From positions 1 to 9,176 of the forward strand of contig CAYPOY010000211.1 in the NCBI GenBank assembly GCA_964412395.1: 9,176 bases of DNA, given 5' to 3'. The notes beneath the pieces are model-generated. The model worked only from the letters and a program-made list of their open reading frames with translations, did not search any database and had not been told where the DNA came from. The translations under genes and the position numbers were made by a program. Source of the DNA: CAYPOY01 sp964412395. Lineage in GTDB: Bacteria > Chloroflexota > Anaerolineae > B4-G1. Shown here in pieces: positions 1-6,166 of this stretch; position 1 is the first letter of the stretch; every line of letters starts with the position of its first letter.

Positions 1-467
1 GGAGGGGGTCTCCCCTCCCCAGGAGTTGAATCCGCGCGAAGCGCGGCCGCGGGTGGTGGCCGGGCGGGGCACCAAGCGTATGGGGCCAGAGTTCGGTGTG
101 TTGCAGTCGTTGAGGCCCAGGGCATCCGCTTCGTAGTCATCCTGGATGGAGACGACGCCGGGCGGATGGCTGCCGAGACGATGCACCGATTTGGCGCGCA
201 AAAGAATCGCCACTTTTTCCAACTGGAGCGCAAGGAGTACAAAGACAAGGGCGGCAAAAGTTGGGACGTAGAGATCGAGGACATGCTGCCCCAGTCGCTC
301 GTCGAAGGTTTCACCAGCCAACATCCCGACGCGGTCGAGGAGCGGTTCCAGCGCCGAGAGGTGATCAAGACGTCATCAACGGCAAGCCGGTGGAGCGGGA
401 CGGCCAGACCTACGACTACAAGATGATGCTGGCCGAGCACGTCCGCCAGCACGGTACGTTTGCGTGA
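1..467 (+). pseudogene. C-terminal remnant of a TOPRIM-domain nuclease (OLD-like), two frameshifts, 5' end outside window
   Basis: A protein can be pieced together from three frames. Frame 2 (about 2-110) reads NPREARPRVVAGRGTKRMG and LQSL. Frame 1 (about 109-370) reads GIRFVVILDGDDAGR, then EIEDMLPQSLV. Frame 3 (about 370-467) reads VINGKPVERDGQTYDYKMML and ends at TGA 465-467. The DGDDAGR stretch after a hydrophobic strand fits the DxD motif of a TOPRIM fold, and the later IEDMLP resembles the IEDLLP segment of OLD-family and related ATP-dependent endonucleases. Those proteins carry an N-terminal ABC-type ATPase that would lie upstream of the window. The frame changes near 110 and near 370 rule out one intact product unless they are sequencing errors. 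Family placement rests on motifs only, and a primase-type TOPRIM protein is a weaker alternative. Confidence 0.6.
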
Positions 468-541
468 GTTTTACTTTGTGCACACCGCCCGGGAGGAACT
501 GGACATCCGAGAAAGGCATTGGCTGGGATTACGGAGGAACT

Positions 542-728
542 ATGCAGCTAACTCTGCGTGATGATCTGATCCTGGTCTCTGTAACGGTGGTGTACCAGGG
601 TAAGGAAATTGAGCGGGATATACGTTGCTTTTGACGTCAGCGGCATTCTGGGAATGGACTTTCTCTTGCACGCCAGCGCGATCATCAACCTGGGCACGCT
701 TCAACTGGACTTTGGAGCGCAACGATGA
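542..728 (+). pseudogene. Retropepsin-like aspartyl protease remnant with internal deletion
   Basis: The ATG at 542 follows a good ribosome binding site (GGAGG, 533-537). The reading opens as MQLTLRDDLILVSVTVVYQG and stops at TGA 632-634. In another frame, from about 624, the sequence reads [13 protein letters not shown], then [14 protein letters not shown], and stops at 726-728. These two pieces match, from memory, the beginning and end of small bacterial retropepsin-like proteases of about 120-140 residues, whose C-terminal half carries a GILGMDFL motif. The central part, including the catalytic DTGSA-type loop, is absent, so roughly 70-80 residues appear to have been deleted and the frame shifted. 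The remnant cannot be catalytic. Its stop overlaps the ATG of the next broken gene (ATGA, 725-728), suggesting both were once in one transcription unit. Confidence 0.62.
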
Positions 729-1468
729 GGACCTACCCCAAACGCCTCATCGAAGTTGACCTCCCCATCCAGCGCATCTCCGCCCACGCCCGGCGGGAGA
801 AATCGATCCGCCACGGCCACATCTCGACGCTGCACATCTGGTGGGCGCGGCGACCACTGGCCGCCTGCCGGGCCGTCCTCTGCGCTGCCCTGTGGCCCGA
901 CCCCGCCGACGAGCGCTGCCCCCAAAGCTTCCGCGAGACCGCCGCCCGGCTGATGCACGAGTTCGCCTTCACCGCCGCAAACGAGCGCAGCGTGGCCGAC
1001 CTGTGCCACCCATACACCTGTGGCAAGCTCTCCGCCCTGCGCCAGCCGGACGGCCAACTCGACCCCGCCAACCCCGACCACCTCAACTTCCTGCGCTACC
1101 TGCTGCTCGACTTTATCGCCGACTTTAGCAACTGAGATGCCTCGACCAGGCCTCACTATTTGCAGACCGCCCGCGCGCTGACCCAGGCCGCCCACGAGGT
1201 GCTAGAGGGTCTACCCGGCACCAGGCCCCTGGTCGCAGATCCTTTCGCCGGTGGTGGCGCGATCCCACTGGAGGCGCTGCGGGTGGGGGCCGGTGCCTTC
1301 GCCAGCGATCTGAACCCGGTAGCGGTGCTCCTGAACAAGGTGGTGCTGGTGGAGTACATCCCCAGGTACGGCCAACGCCTGGCCGACGAGGTGCGCAAGT
1401 GGGGCGAGTGGGTGAAGAAGGAAGCCGAGAAGGAGCTGGCCGAGTTCTACCCCAGAGACCCCAGGTGA
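725..1468 (+). pseudogene. DUF1156-type DNA methyltransferase, N-terminal fragment with in-frame nonsense codon
   Basis: The sequence opens [20 protein letters not shown] and contains WWARRPL at residues 39-45, the signature of the N-terminal DUF1156 region. The reading stops at TGA 1133-1135 but continues in the same frame as DASTRPHYLQTARALTQAA. It then reads DPFAGGGAIPLEALRVGA, the AdoMet-binding motif I, starting at codon 172, followed by LNPVAVLLNKVV. It ends at 1466-1468 after EFYPRDPR. Relatives have Trp before the DAST-like stretch, so the TGA probably derives from TGG. Full-length members have about 900-1000 residues. Here only about 247 codons remain and the DPPY catalytic motif is missing, so it cannot methylate DNA. 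It differs clearly from the intact DUF1156 gene later in the window and belongs to another subtype rather than being a recent duplicate. Confidence 0.85.
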
Positions 1469-1711
1469 ACATGGGGGGGCTCAATCGAAAGAGCCACTAT
1501 CGCGGCCATCGTGGTGCGAGGGTTTCCGCACCCATCAAGCGGCAGCCCCAGATACGTGGCCGCTGATGCGGTTGAAGTGGAAGGGCCAAGCGGTTGGGGA
1601 TTTGTACAGAAGGGTGGGAATGGGTATAATACACAGGGAGAGCCTCGCAACTTCGTCGAGTTCGAGGCTATGACCGAGGCGGTGAGGGCCGCCCAGGCAG
1701 ACACATTCTAA
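1469..1711 (+). other. Unidentified open stretch after the truncated methyltransferase
   Basis: This 81-codon stretch stays in the same frame as the truncated methyltransferase after its stop and ends at TAA 1709-1711. The only internal starts are GTGs at 1511 and 1514, with no convincing ribosome binding site. Its later part reads GPSGWGFVQKGGNGYN and then FVEFEAMTEAVRAAQADTF, which looks protein-like, but I do not recognise it. It does not resemble the part of a DUF1156 protein expected here, so the methyltransferase has been joined to unrelated DNA near 1465. It may be the tail of another decayed gene. A promoter-like sequence lies within it at 1602-1630. Confidence 0.3.
1602..1630 (+). 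promoter_or_regulatory. Sigma70-like promoter upstream of the low-GC gene
   Basis: A perfect TATAAT lies at 1625-1630. Exactly 17 bp upstream is TTGTAC (1602-1607), matching the first three bases of the TTGACA consensus. It is oriented toward the gene starting at 1787 and would give a leader of roughly 150 nt that passes through the GC-rich hairpin at 1720-1745. It is the best promoter-like site I noticed by eye. The assignment is by consensus only, and the site lies inside an open reading stretch. Confidence 0.4.
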
Positions 1712-1719
1712 CACAGGCC

Positions 1720-1745
1720 CGCCCGCCGTCAAGGTGCGGCGGGTG
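1720..1745 (+). terminator. GC-rich hairpin, possible terminator or leader structure
   Basis: The arms CCCGCCG (1722-1728) and CGGCGGG (1737-1743) pair perfectly around an 8-nt loop. The stem extends to 1720/1745 through one G-T pair. It lies 10 nt after the stop at 1711 and 42 nt before the next start. No run of T follows (TGTTCTGTCC), so intrinsic termination would be weak. It could instead be an attenuator-like structure in the leader of the following gene. Confidence 0.35.
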
Positions 1746-1786
1746 TTCTGTCCGGAACGAAGCCATTCTGGATAGGGAGGTGCTCA

Positions 1787-2455
1787 GTGCTGGCAACCGA
1801 AGTCATTGGGCCTGCGGGGACATATATCATCTGGATTAGGGACAATGAGGACATCCCGAATGAAAGCCATCTTGAGAGCCTTTTTGAAATACTTACTGCA
1901 ACTCGCAGTAGTATGGTTCCTTGGACTGGGTTTTGGCCTGCAGGCACAAGCACACTTCGTCCCTTTCCTGAAGTAAAAGTCGACCCATACGGCTTTGACG
2001 AGCGCGGCTTGCCAGGCTGGGGGGTAATCTGGGTCAACATTAAAGGTGAAAACAGGGGCTGGGAAGCCAGCAAATTAGTATGTGACTTTGACAGAGATGC
2101 AACAGATCTGCCTTCGTTGTTTGACCCTGATTTTGTCCTTGACGAAGATGTCAGCGATAGCTTATTCTATGGTGCGTCGAGAAACATTGAGGGCAGAACG
2201 CCTTTTGAAGCATACCTTCAGCTTAATGTCAGGATCGCTGAGCAAGATCGACAAGCCTTTGCCCGGGCTTTGAATTCTCTCAAGAGCTACTGTGTCGTCA
2301 TGAACCACCACACAAAATCTATCGTGGGCGAACCTAAGCCGCACACCACGGCTCTATCTATCACGGGGGACTTCCAAGAATTTCGCCAGAAGATACTTGA
2401 TCACTGGAGGCATTCCAAACACTGTGATCTGGCGCAACTCGCCGAATCTCAGTGA
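1787..2455 (+). CDS. Hypothetical protein, 222 aa, atypically low GC
   Basis: The GTG start at 1787 is supported by a strong AGGGAGG ribosome binding site at 1774-1780, about 6 nt upstream. The product is a soluble acidic protein without a signal peptide or membrane segment, and I do not recognise its family. It starts with a short beta-rich stretch (GTYIIWIRD). It contains a Gly/Trp-rich segment, GLPGWGVIWVNIKGENRGW (about 79-97), and an acidic middle with DPDFVLDEDVSDSLF. The end is helical and basic (FRQKILDHWRHSKHC). A hand count of positions 1861-1920 gives 25 of 60 G+C (42%), against 41 of 60 in a sample from the ATPase gene, which suggests separate acquisition. It has its own promoter-like site, sits between a broken methyltransferase and an intact ATPase operon, and may be unrelated cargo or an accessory component. 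No catalytic motif is visible. Confidence 0.72.
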   Translation: MLATEVIGPAGTYIIWIRDNEDIPNESHLESLFEILTATRSSMVPWTGFWPAGTSTLRPFPEVKVDPYGFDERGLPGWGVIWVNIKGENRGWEASKLVCDFDRDATDLPSLFDPDFVLDEDVSDSLFYGASRNIEGRTPFEAYLQLNVRIAEQDRQAFARALNSLKSYCVVMNHHTKSIVGEPKPHTTALSITGDFQEFRQKILDHWRHSKHCDLAQLAESQ

Positions 2456-2563
2456 GGCATTCCTTCAATCTATCGAAGCCCAGAGCACCATCGAGACGAG
2501 CGCCCGTTTGAGCGTGCGTCGCCGCAGCTGCTCCAGGCAATGTACATTGGAGGTGTAACTTGA
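2456..2563 (+). other. In-frame open tail between the low-GC gene and the ATPase gene
   Basis: After the TGA at 2453-2455 the same frame stays open for 35 codons, reading SIYRSPEHHRDERPFERASP and then LLQAMYIGGVT. It ends at TGA 2561-2563, which overlaps the TTG start of the ATPase gene as TTGA. GC rises again here: positions 2461-2520 have 35 of 60 G+C. A second frame is also open (AFLQSIEAQSTIETSARLSV). The stretch may be the residual 3' end of a gene once coupled to the ATPase. No family can be named. Confidence 0.25.
2549..2553 (+). promoter_or_regulatory. Ribosome binding site fixing a TTG start
   Basis: GGAGG lies 6 nt before the TTG at 2560. No ATG or GTG in that frame lies near the expected N-terminus, and translation from TTG gives KPIRETCTPRSEVLKGDL, which fits the usual opening of DUF499 proteins. 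The site therefore decides the start. Confidence 0.6.
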
Positions 2564-5500
2564 AACCCATAAGAGAAACGTGCACACCCCGCAGCGAGGT
2601 CCTCAAAGGCGACCTCGAAGACGCCATCTTCGCTGCCGACTTTGGCCACGTCGTCGCCGACATCGCCCCCACTGTCTACAACGACCCCACCGAGTTCTTT
2701 CGCAACACCCACCCCGCCGCCCCGCTGAGGAAAGTAATCACCACCATCTTTGAACGCTTGGCCGACCCCAACGAAGCGGGTGCCGCCGTGCGCCTGAGCA
2801 CCGGCTTCGGTGGTGGCAAGACCCACACCCTCATCGCCCTCTGGCACCTGGCCAACCACATCACCCAGACAACACTGGGGACCGAACTACTCCCCGCCGC
2901 CGGACGCCCGCAACACATAGTCGTCGCCGGGATTGACGCCCAGAAATTCGGCACCACCATCTGTGCCTCGCACGGTGATGGTAATGGGGTGGGCATCAAG
3001 ACCCACAGCCTGTGGGGCGAACTTGCCTTCCAACTTGGTGGCCCCGAGGGCTATGCCAGGATGCAGGAAGTGGACGACCCCATCAACGTGCCCCACGACG
3101 CGGCAGTGCGCGCTATCCTGCCTGATGATCCTGTGCTGGTCCTGCTGGATGAGCTGGTTATCTATATGGCCCAGATCAGCGAACAGGCCCAGGGTGCGCT
3201 GCTTTCATTCTTGAGCAAGCTCATCGCCGAAGTGGGCGCACGCAGGCAGGCGGTGGTCGTCATCACCGACCCCGCCAAACAACCCGCCTACCACAAGGAG
3301 GCCCAGGCCCTGGCTAATGTCACCAGGCAGTTGGAAGCTGCCCAACGGCTCGATGACATTCTCGGTCGCAAGACGAGCGAGTTTGATCCCATCGGCGCAG
3401 AGACGGCCCAGGTCATCAATCGCCGCCTGTTCGAGCAGGTGGACCAGAGCGCGGCGGAGGCAGCATCGGCCGAATACTACAACGCCTACCAGCGCGTGGT
3501 GTCCGACTACCCCGACCTTTTGCCGCCCGAGGCAGTCACCAAGGAGTACGCCGGGCGCATCGTCCAGTGCTACCCGTTCCACCCGCGCCTGCTGGAGACC
3601 GCCCAGGACCGGCTGGGGGCGCTGCAAGACTTTAACAAGAGTCGCGGCACGCTGCGGTTGTTCGCCCGCATCCTGCGCGACGTCTGGGAAAGCGCGTCCG
3701 AGGTACCCCTCATCACGGCGGGAGACTTGAACTGGCAGAGCGAGCGCATCCAGGCCGACCTGCTCCAGCGGTTGAACCGAGACAACTTTATGCCAGCAGT
3801 GAACGCCGATGTGGTGCGCCACGCGGGTCGCCTCGACGCCGACTATGATACCGACGTGCACTGCCGCGTCGCCACCGCCCTGCTCCTGGAGAGCCTGCCC
3901 CTCGCGCCAGGCGCGGCGATGCACAAACGCGACCTCACGCTGGCCGTGCTCCGCCCCAGCGACGCCGGCCACGAACCCGGCGAGGCCATTGACCGGCTGA
4001 TGAACGACTGCTGGCACACCTACAAGGACGAGTCCGGGCGCAAGTTCCAGTTCCGCTACGAGCCCAACGCCAACAAAATCATCGAGGAGCGGATCGAAGG
4101 TATCTCGATTGAAGATGCCAGGCAGGCGGTGATGACGCTCGCACAGGGCTACTTTAGCGGGCACACCTTCACGCTGGTCGCCTGGCCGGCCAGCCCTCGC
4201 GCCGTGTCCGACTCGGCAGCGCTCAAGCTCGTCCTCTGCGAGACGGAACAACTGGCCCAGGCCGTGTGCAATTACGAGGACGACGCCGACCCCGACGCCC
4301 GGCGGCCACGTCGTTTCCGCAATGCCATCTTTGGCATTGCGCCGACCGCGGCCACGTTCGACGATGCCGTACAGCACACGCGGCGGCGGATGGCGGCGGA
4401 GGAAGTGGCCAGGGAGCACAAGAAAAAGACGGCCCTGCGCCAGCAAGTGGACGAACTGTTGCCCGCACTGCGTAAAAAGGCCCGCTTCCGTGCCGTACGC
4501 GCCTTCAACCGCGTCGTCTTTCAGGGCAAGCCGTCCGTCACGCTGGACGAGCGGTACCTGGTCTCTGACGAGGGTGAGGTGGGGGTCGTCAGCGGCCAGG
4601 TCCAACTCAAAACCTTCCTGGACGACAACAAGTACATCTATCAGCCCACGGAGGCGGTGGACGTGGACCTGCTGCTCGACCTGATGAAGGGCGCCACCCC
4701 TTCGCTCGACCACGCGGGCGCGTATCCCGCCAGCGCCGTCCACGAGCGTGCCCTGGCCTCGCCTAAACTGCGGTTGATGCTGAACCCCAACCCCGTGCGC
4801 GACGCGATCCTCAATGGGGTGAAGCAAGGCAAACTGGTCGTGCGCCTGCCCAACAGCAACGCCTACGATCAGGCCGGGTGCGTGATGGGTGTACCAGGAA
4901 ACCGCACCCGCGTGACGCAATCGTTGACCACGCTCAACCTCACCGCCGACGTCCTCGTCGCGCCGACGGCAGCGCCATGCATAGCCGATTGGCTTAAAGA
5001 GGATCAGCCGATTGTGATTGATGATGAAAACCTGCTGACGGCAGCCGAGGCAGCAACGCAGAAGCAGACTTTCTCCCAGGCTGTCCTCGACGCGATGGAC
5101 CTTGGGCAGATTGATTACGTCATCCGCGCCGGGAGCAAGTTCGTCGTGCTCAACGAAAAGTTCCACGCTTGGCAGCCGTCCACCCCCCAGGAGGTGACGG
5201 CATACAACTGGGGGCCGGCGATTCAGTACGCGGCCCAACGGTCCCTGCTGTCCCTCAGGCTCAAGGCCGACAGCGCACCGGCGGCGGGCAAGTTGATCGC
5301 GTGCGCCCAACCTTTCGGGGCGCAATCGCTCACCCTGACGGTCAGGGCCAGCGGCCCGCTGAAAGACGGCGGCCAGGTCAACTTTGTCGTCAGCAACGTC
5401 AAGCACAATAGTCCCCTCAAGCCCATTGACGTGGCCAAAAAGCTGTTGCGCGCCACTCAAGAAGGGGGCAGTTTGTTCTCGGCCGAGCTGGTGCTCGATT

Positions 5501-5613
5501 TCGGCGGCACGCCCATAAGCGGCACGGCAGCCAAATTCGAGCAGGCCCAGGCCCACGCTGCGGACGGGGTAGGGCTGGAGGCCCGGTTCGGCCCGGAGTC
5601 GGGGAGTGAGTAA
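2560..5613 (+). CDS. DUF499 family P-loop ATPase (defence-associated AAA+-like)
   Basis: This 1017-residue protein opens with CTPRSEVLKGDLEDAIFAA, typical of DUF499 proteins. Walker A is GFGGGKTH at residues 82-89 and Walker B is VLVLLDEL at about 192-199. A sensor-1-like strand VVVITD lies at 232-237, followed by PAKQPAYHKEAQAL. The conserved RGTLRL segment starts near 362. The remaining two thirds has no named domain that I can see and ends in a beta-rich region. There is no signal peptide or membrane segment, so it should be cytoplasmic. DUF499 ATPases are found beside DUF1156 methyltransferases and helicases in defence loci. Their exact task is unsettled; ATP-driven remodelling of a DNA-bound complex is my inference. 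It is the first gene of the operon: its stop falls within the repeats preceding the small gene, and the methyltransferase follows. Composition is GC-rich (41 of 60 in 3961-4020) and the frame is intact. Confidence 0.9.
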   Translation: MKPIRETCTPRSEVLKGDLEDAIFAADFGHVVADIAPTVYNDPTEFFRNTHPAAPLRKVITTIFERLADPNEAGAAVRLSTGFGGGKTHTLIALWHLANHITQTTLGTELLPAAGRPQHIVVAGIDAQKFGTTICASHGDGNGVGIKTHSLWGELAFQLGGPEGYARMQEVDDPINVPHDAAVRAILPDDPVLVLLDELVIYMAQISEQAQGALLSFLSKLIAEVGARRQAVVVITDPAKQPAYHKEAQALANVTRQLEAAQRLDDILGRKTSEFDPIGAETAQVINRRLFEQVDQSAAEAASAEYYNAYQRVVSDYPDLLPPEAVTKEYAGRIVQCYPFHPRLLETAQDRLGALQDFNKSRGTLRLFARILRDVWESASEVPLITAGDLNWQSERIQADLLQRLNRDNFMPAVNADVVRHAGRLDADYDTDVHCRVATALLLESLPLAPGAAMHKRDLTLAVLRPSDAGHEPGEAIDRLMNDCWHTYKDESGRKFQFRYEPNANKIIEERIEGISIEDARQAVMTLAQGYFSGHTFTLVAWPASPRAVSDSAALKLVLCETEQLAQAVCNYEDDADPDARRPRRFRNAIFGIAPTAATFDDAVQHTRRRMAAEEVAREHKKKTALRQQVDELLPALRKKARFRAVRAFNRVVFQGKPSVTLDERYLVSDEGEVGVVSGQVQLKTFLDDNKYIYQPTEAVDVDLLLDLMKGATPSLDHAGAYPASAVHERALASPKLRLMLNPNPVRDAILNGVKQGKLVVRLPNSNAYDQAGCVMGVPGNRTRVTQSLTTLNLTADVLVAPTAAPCIADWLKEDQPIVIDDENLLTAAEAATQKQTFSQAVLDAMDLGQIDYVIRAGSKFVVLNEKFHAWQPSTPQEVTAYNWGPAIQYAAQRSLLSLRLKADSAPAAGKLIACAQPFGAQSLTLTVRASGPLKDGGQVNFVVSNVKHNSPLKPIDVAKKLLRATQEGGSLFSAELVLDFGGTPISGTAAKFEQAQAHAADGVGLEARFGPESGSE

Positions 5614-5641
5614 AGGTGTGAGTGAAGGTGTGAGTGAGGGT
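5606..5641 (+). repeat. Three 12-bp tandem repeats at the ATPase/small-gene junction
   Basis: Three consecutive units occupy 5606-5617, 5618-5629 and 5630-5641: GTGAGTAAAGGT, GTGAGTGAAGGT and GTGAGTGAGGGT. A partial unit follows up to 5650. The 12-bp period keeps the reading frame, and each unit begins with GTG, giving three alternative starts for the small gene (V-S-K/E-G repeats). The ATPase stop codon TAA (5611-5613) lies inside the first unit. Unit number could vary by slippage without breaking either gene. Confidence 0.85.
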
Positions 5642-5650
5642 GAGGTGAGA

Positions 5651-6166
5651 ATGGTAACACGTAGAAAAAAACTGGTTCGAGCGGCCCCCTTCGCGCTGCG
5701 CGTGGTGCAGCGCAAGGGGAGCAAGGCCGCCATCGTCTACCAGCGCCGGGCCGACGCCCAGGGCCACGACCGCTTGCAGCGCGTCGCCGCCATCTCGCCG
5801 CTCGCCTTCACCGCGGCGACCCCGCTGTTGCGCGACGCCATCTCCCAGTCTCAACTGGAGAAACCGGGTTTTTGGCCGCAAAACCCGGTTTCTGGGCGCC
5901 AGGACACAGCGCCAGATCGCTCACCTGGAAACAACAACTTGACGACCGGCCCCTTCCACCCTCTCGACGCCGGCTGGGGTGCGCGAGCGGCCTGCTTTGC
6001 CATCATCGCGGCGGGCCTGCGGAACGGCGAGCGGCTGTTGCTCGCCGCCAACCACCTGCGCCACGCCGACACCGACGAAGCGGCCATCTGGCTGGGGATG
6101 CTCACCCGCGATGACAATCTCCGCGCCCTGCGGGCGCTGCGGATTCTGACGGAGGCTGTGGAATGA
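5651..6166 (+). CDS. Small accessory protein between DUF499 ATPase and DUF1156 methyltransferase
   Basis: With the ATG at 5651 the product has 171 residues. A GTG at 5606 in the same frame would add 15 low-complexity residues encoded by the tandem repeats. I prefer the ATG because GAGG (5642-5645) sits 5 nt before it. The protein starts very basic (TRRKKLVR), then has a beta-like stretch FALRVVQRKGSKAAIVYQRR. Residues 70-81 come from an inserted palindrome. The C-terminal half (FHPLDAGWGARAACFAIIAA, then EAAIWLGMLTRDDNLRALRALRILTEA) is helical and looks conserved. It resembles small proteins that I recall between DUF499 and DUF1156 genes, possibly the family named DUF7680; this is unchecked. 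No catalytic motif or membrane segment is visible, so a structural or specificity role is inferred. Its stop overlaps the next start as ATGA (6163-6166), indicating translational coupling. Confidence 0.78.
   Translation: MVTRRKKLVRAAPFALRVVQRKGSKAAIVYQRRADAQGHDRLQRVAAISPLAFTAATPLLRDAISQSQLEKPGFWPQNPVSGRQDTAPDRSPGNNNLTTGPFHPLDAGWGARAACFAIIAAGLRNGERLLLAANHLRHADTDEAAIWLGMLTRDDNLRALRALRILTEAVE
5859..5893 (+). repeat. Palindromic repeat inserted in frame within the small gene
   Basis: The arms AGAAACCGGGTTTT (5859-5872) and AAAACCCGGTTTCT (5880-5893) are perfect 14-bp inverted repeats around a 7-nt loop. In the gene's frame the element encodes EKPGFWPQNPVS and introduces no stop. From memory, palindromes of the AGAAACCGGGTTT type are dispersed in many copies in Chloroflexota and cyanobacterial genomes, usually between genes. 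Here it probably falls in a surface loop before the conserved C-terminal half. Confidence 0.85.

Noticed and set aside
1..46. Small hairpins (GGAGGGG/CCCCTCC at 1-18 and CCGCGC/GCGCGG at 32-46)
   Set aside because: Short GC-rich stems are common by chance here. The first lies at the window edge and the second within a broken coding region, and no function can be argued.
466..561. Frame 1 open stretch reading REFYFVHTAREELDIRERHW after the TOPRIM remnant
   Set aside because: It looks somewhat protein-like and might be a further frameshifted tail of the TOPRIM gene, but nothing recognisable supports it and it overlaps the protease start.
701..1195. Minus-strand open frame opposite the DUF1156 fragment
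   Set aside because: It is a shadow of the plus-strand fragment, which has clear family motifs.
1471..1566. Small frame starting ATG 1471 after AGGTG
   Set aside because: It encodes only 31 residues, and the AGGTG-to-ATG spacing of 3 nt is too tight. Its basic composition in GC-rich DNA is uninformative.
5606..5650. CRISPR-like or iteron array
   Set aside because: The units are directly adjacent with no spacers, only about three copies exist, and they sit in a coding junction, so they are simple tandem repeats.
3205..5733. An 842-codon open frame on the minus strand opposite the ATPase gene
   Set aside because: The plus strand carries Walker A/B and a full DUF499 architecture. The minus-strand translation is rich in Val, Gly, Arg and His with no recognisable motif, as expected for an antisense shadow in GC-rich DNA.
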